A stretch of 64,000 nt of DNA. Origin: Lysobacterales bacterium. Its GTDB lineage: Bacteria; Pseudomonadota; Gammaproteobacteria; Xanthomonadales; Rhodanobacteraceae. The stretch is from assembly GCA_016707485.1 (NCBI GenBank), contig JADJHN010000001.1, positions 62,001 through 126,000 of the forward strand. The letters are read 5' to 3'. The translations under genes and the position numbers were made by a program. Shown here in pieces: positions 60,681 to 64,000 of this stretch (its first letter is position 1; each line of letters starts with the position of its first letter). A model generated the notes under the pieces. The model saw only the letters and a list, made by a program, of their open reading frames with translations, was not told the DNA's origin and made no database searches.

Positions 60681-63600
60681 TCAGCCGAAAGGCAGGCGGC
60701 CTTGGGATTCGGCCAGGTATTCCTTGACCAGCAATTGCTGGATGCGGCTGCGGGTTTCGGCATCCGGCTCGGGCGGATGCTCGCGAAAATGGCGCATCAC
60801 GATGGGCATGACGCTGCGCGCAAAAAACGGCTCGTTACCCAACAAGGCGCGGCTACCGAGCACGGCCTCGTCGAGTTCGTGCTTGATGGCGCTGAGCGCG
60901 GCGTGCAGTCGGGTCTGGTTGTCGCCAAGCATTCGGGTTTCCAGCAGGCGTTTGTGGGTGCGCATGAACTTCGTATCACCCCCATAACGGGCGGCGATGT
61001 TGGCGTTGGCGTTGTTCAGGTCGAGCGCCTTGCGCTCGATCGGGGCCAGCGCGGCAATATTGGCCTGCATTTCCTGCTGACTGATTTCGCTTAGCTTCTT
61101 GCTCTTGAACAGGCGTTCCAGTTCCGCTTTCAGCGCGATCCACGCCGGATCCTGCGGGTCATGACTGGCGGCCAGCGCTTCACGGGTGCGGCGCAGCTGG
61201 TCTTTCAGTTCGTCGGCCAGCTTCAGTTCCGCCTCGCCGACCTTTTCGAACTTGAAGATCACATCTTCCAGCGCCTGGTTGAGCAAGGCAGAGGTATCGT
61301 GGGCATCGTCCAGCTGCTGCTTCAGGTTGAGCAGAGCCAGTGCACGCTGCGCTTCGCCATGCAGTCGCCCCAGCTTTTCGAAATCCAGCAGGTTCGTCAG
61401 TTCGGCATGTCCGCCCAGGCGGATCAGGTTGTACACCTCGCGCGCCAACCCCAGCGCCTTGACGATGGCGCGCAGCTTGTCGATGTCGGCGATCCGACCC
61501 ACCTGTTGGGAGAACAGTTCGGCCTCGTCCAGCGCGTAGTCGAACAGCGCTTCGCGGATCGTGTCGATGGCGCTGCGGATTTCTTCCGAGTCCATGAACA
61601 ACTGGCTGTAGTGCTCGGCCTCGTCGCCCAACTCGCGGGTCAGTTCGTCGTAGTACTCACGGTTGACCTGGTCGAACTCCTTCTGGATGCCGGCAAAGTC
61701 CACCACATAGCCATAGCGGAAGTTGCGATAGCGGCGATTGACCCGGGTCAGCGCCTGCAGCAGGTTGTGGTCCTTGATGACGCGGCCAAAATAGAGCTTC
61801 TTCAGGCGCGGCGCGTCGAAACCGGTGAGCAGCATGTTGTAGACAAACAGCAGATCGATCTCGCCACGCTTGTAAGCCTTGATCTCATCGCTGCGATATT
61901 GCGTGCTGTTTTCGTCGTGCAGGATCAGTGCGGAGGTCAAGGGTTTGTTGTAGGCGGGGACCTTGTCAGCGACACGCCTGCGCTCGTAAACCTCGTCATT
62001 GGCTGATTCTCGGACAACGGGAGTGGGCGATGTCCTGCGGTGCTGGAACTGGCCATGCAACTCACGCGCCTGCTCGGCGCTGTCGCAGATGACCATGCCG
62101 CCAATGCTGTCATCACCGAAAGCGACTCGCGACCGGGTGAAGTCATCGAGGATGTAATCCAGCATCGCGCCGACGAAGCGTGGATGCGCATACAGGGCCT
62201 TCCTCTCGATGCCGCCCTGCTGGATTTCCACCTCCGCCAGCGCCTGCTGCAACTGCATCCGGTAGCGCGTGGCAATCTCCTCGCGGATCAGGCGCAGGGT
62301 GTAGCCGTCGGCGATGGAGGCGTTGTAGTAGTACTTGTGGATGTAGTCGCCAAAAAGCGTCCTGGATTTCAGCTGATCGCCAATCAGCGGCGTGCCGGTC
62401 AGGCCGATCTTGATGGCGTTGCGGTCGGACTGTTCCAAATTGGCGAGGAAGCTGCCCTTGGGGTTGTAGCTGCGGTGCACTTCATCGAGAAAGTACACGC
62501 GCTGCACGCTGAGGGCATAGTCATTGGCTGTGGCGATGTTCGGATCATCGTCGAACCGCTGAATGTTGACCACGGTGATTTCCGGCGCGCCAGCGTTGTT
62601 GTCTACTGCAACGGCCTTTTTCATGTCGCGAGTGAATGCGTCCCGGCTTTCGATCACGTTGACATGCAGGCCGCGGATGCGGAACTCCTCGCAGGCCTGC
62701 TTGAGCAGGTCGAGACGGTCCACGATGAAATAGAAGCGCGCCACCTGCAGGCGTCGTTGGAACCAGTCGCCGAGATGGCGCACGTTGTACCAGGCCAGAG
62801 CGGTCTTGCCGCTGCCTTGGGTGTGCCAGACGATGCCCTTGCGAACGCCCGCCGCCAACCGCTCTGCGATGGCAAGCGTGGCGAACAGCTGCGGGTAGCG
62901 CATGACGTGCTTTTCGATGCCGGCCTCCGTTGTCAGCCAGGCAAAGGCGTATTGCAGCAGGAAGGCAAAGCGTTCGCGGCTGAACATCGAAGTGAGCAGG
63001 CGATGGGTCGGTGAATCCGCCGCCTTGTTGCGCTCGAACTCCGGCGTGCCCTTGATCGCTACCAGGTTGGTATCGACGAGCACGGCATTCTCGACAGCTT
63101 CATCCGCCGGGCCGAGGACGGTGGCCAGCTCGTCCGCACGCTCCTCGCGGAAGTAGTTGAAGTGCGCCTCGCCATAGGTGGATGCGGCATAGAACGCGCC
63201 CTGCACCGGCTCGAACTGGCCATTGTCGTAGTTCATGTTGTTGGAGAACGCCATCAACTGGACCATGTTGAAAAAGTGGCGAAACTTCGGGTTGGCGTGG
63301 CGGCGATCCATGCGCGCACGTTCAGCCAGTACGCCGCCAGCATTCATCGGCTTCTTGACCTCGACAAAGACCAGCGGAAGGCCGTTGACCAGCAGGGTGA
63401 TGTCGGGGCGGAATTCGTCCTCGCCGTGGATGAAGGGGAGTTCGGTAACGACATGCCAGCTATTGTTGGCGAGATTGTCGAAATCGATCAGGCGCACCCC
63501 GCTGCGAGCGGTGATGCGCTGGTGCAGGCCACGGCCCAGGTCCTCGCCGGCAAGCGTCAGTTGCAACTCGTTGAGCAGTGCCGGCACGTCCTCGCGGACT

Positions 63601-63764
63601 GTGCCCGGGTTGATGCGAAGGACCGCTTCCTCGAACAGATCCGGGAAGATGTTGTTGCGCGTATCCCAACGCGCCTTCTTCAACGGGAGCCAGGTGTAGC
63701 CCAGCCGCACCAGGTGCAACAGCGCCGGGATCTTGACCCGGGAATCCTCGTTGAACGGGCTCAT
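60681..63764 (-). CDS. hsdR: Type I restriction subunit R (translocase-nuclease)
   Basis: This 1027-residue motor subunit cuts DNA far from the unmethylated target. The N-terminal PD-(D/E)xK nuclease is FRPDITLLVNGLPLVFVEVKKP (about 118-140). The SF2 helicase follows: Walker A HTQGSGKTALAW (about 317), DEAD-box variant FLDEVHRSY, LTGTPLIGDQ, and motifs V-VI near MLLTGFDAPRLKKLYFGR and QALTRVNRRYR. A C-terminal helical region binds HsdM/HsdS. It leads the hsdR-antitoxin-toxin-hsdM-hsdS order. Confidence 0.96.
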   Translation of the reverse strand: MSPFNEDSRVKIPALLHLVRLGYTWLPLKKARWDTRNNIFPDLFEEAVLRINPGTVREDVPALLNELQLTLAGEDLGRGLHQRITARSGVRLIDFDNLANNSWHVVTELPFIHGEDEFRPDITLLVNGLPLVFVEVKKPMNAGGVLAERARMDRRHANPKFRHFFNMVQLMAFSNNMNYDNGQFEPVQGAFYAASTYGEAHFNYFREERADELATVLGPADEAVENAVLVDTNLVAIKGTPEFERNKAADSPTHRLLTSMFSRERFAFLLQYAFAWLTTEAGIEKHVMRYPQLFATLAIAERLAAGVRKGIVWHTQGSGKTALAWYNVRHLGDWFQRRLQVARFYFIVDRLDLLKQACEEFRIRGLHVNVIESRDAFTRDMKKAVAVDNNAGAPEITVVNIQRFDDDPNIATANDYALSVQRVYFLDEVHRSYNPKGSFLANLEQSDRNAIKIGLTGTPLIGDQLKSRTLFGDYIHKYYYNASIADGYTLRLIREEIATRYRMQLQQALAEVEIQQGGIERKALYAHPRFVGAMLDYILDDFTRSRVAFGDDSIGGMVICDSAEQARELHGQFQHRRTSPTPVVRESANDEVYERRRVADKVPAYNKPLTSALILHDENSTQYRSDEIKAYKRGEIDLLFVYNMLLTGFDAPRLKKLYFGRVIKDHNLLQALTRVNRRYRNFRYGYVVDFAGIQKEFDQVNREYYDELTRELGDEAEHYSQLFMDSEEIRSAIDTIREALFDYALDEAELFSQQVGRIADIDKLRAIVKALGLAREVYNLIRLGGHAELTNLLDFEKLGRLHGEAQRALALLNLKQQLDDAHDTSALLNQALEDVIFKFEKVGEAELKLADELKDQLRRTREALAASHDPQDPAWIALKAELERLFKSKKLSEISQQEMQANIAALAPIERKALDLNNANANIAARYGGDTKFMRTHKRLLETRMLGDNQTRLHAALSAIKHELDEAVLGSRALLGNEPFFARSVMPIVMRHFREHPPEPDAETRSRIQQLLVKEYLAESQGRLPFG

Positions 63765-64000
63765 ATGGCATTAACCATCATGGCTGGCGCGGTACCTTGC
63801 CCTTCTGCAACTGGCTTGCACAAGAATGCGACCTCCGTCTTGCGCGAACACTCGGCAGTCAATTCGCGCGGTAGGTTCCGGGGCCGCCGGCGCGGCCGAC
63901 GAGTGGCCTGGAATCATCGGACTGTGAAATGTTCATGGCGGAGATGACAGCTCATAGTGGACGATTTGCCATAGTCTGCGTTGGCGACCCCCAAGTCGCA
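63765..64000. other. Upstream region of the hsd locus to the window edge
   Basis: 236 bp with no coding region I can support. It must hold the hsdR promoter on the minus strand. I see no strong ribosome site before the hsdR ATG, no tRNA and no direct repeat that would mark an island boundary within the window. Confidence 0.4.

Overview
The window reads as a high-GC gammaproteobacterial chromosome, most likely from the Lysobacterales (Xanthomonadales), perhaps near Rhodanobacteraceae. This is inferred from the fab gene order, the dnaX-ybaB-recR / tRNA-Ser / SRP RNA neighbourhood, a bacterial kynurenine pathway, a membrane-anchored C13 peptidase and a CSLREA protein ending in an IF-x-DGF tail. 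It is nearly all genes; no phage, insertion sequence or CRISPR array is seen.

Layout. 1-6.1 kb: fatty-acid synthesis (yceD-rpmF-fabH-fabD-fabG-acpP-fabF, minus strand, fabF cut by the window edge, no plsX between rpmF and fabH) and a divergent unknown-maf pair. 6.3-11.3 kb: a MoxR / DUF58 / transglutaminase operon, a Slp-type lipoprotein and HinT. 11.3-14.9 kb: recR-ybaB-dnaX, then tRNA-Ser(GGA) followed by three 182-bp tandem repeats that each restart from the tRNA 3' end, and the 4.5S RNA gene. 14.9-19.7 kb: kynurenine degradation (3-hydroxyanthranilate dioxygenase, ACMS decarboxylase, a secreted unknown, kynureninase, kynurenine monooxygenase). 19.8-21.8 kb: methionine salvage mtnB-mtnD-mtnC, followed by a C13 peptidase. 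23.3-40.6 kb: mixed housekeeping and envelope genes (glutathione peroxidase, Uup, a GGDEF protein, GST, PhzF-like, metallo-beta-lactamase fold, YcaQ-like, thiolase, MCC beta subunit, DUF3187, azurin, tRNA-Arg(CCT), a TPR protein).

40.7-54.1 kb is the most coherent part: nadA-nadB, a VOC protein, ubiD, OsmC, cdd, the deoCABD operon, then ubiU-ubiV facing a two-gene operon of a DGC-domain protein and UbiT. UbiU, UbiV and UbiT make ubiquinone without oxygen. Here UbiT carries an N-terminal AroQ chorismate mutase domain, and FNR/Anr-like sites (TTGAC/CTGAT-N4-ATCAA/GTCAA) lie upstream of nadA, ubiD, osmC/cdd, ubiU and the DGC-ubiT operon. This suggests a low-oxygen regulon and is the best candidate here for an undescribed variant system.

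54.3-64 kb: RarD, DUF3228, a periplasmic unknown, and a type I restriction-modification locus (hsdS, hsdM, hsdR) with a ParE-type toxin and its antitoxin between hsdM and hsdR. Limits: family assignments come from reading motifs by eye; no database search, RNA folding program or promoter scan was run.
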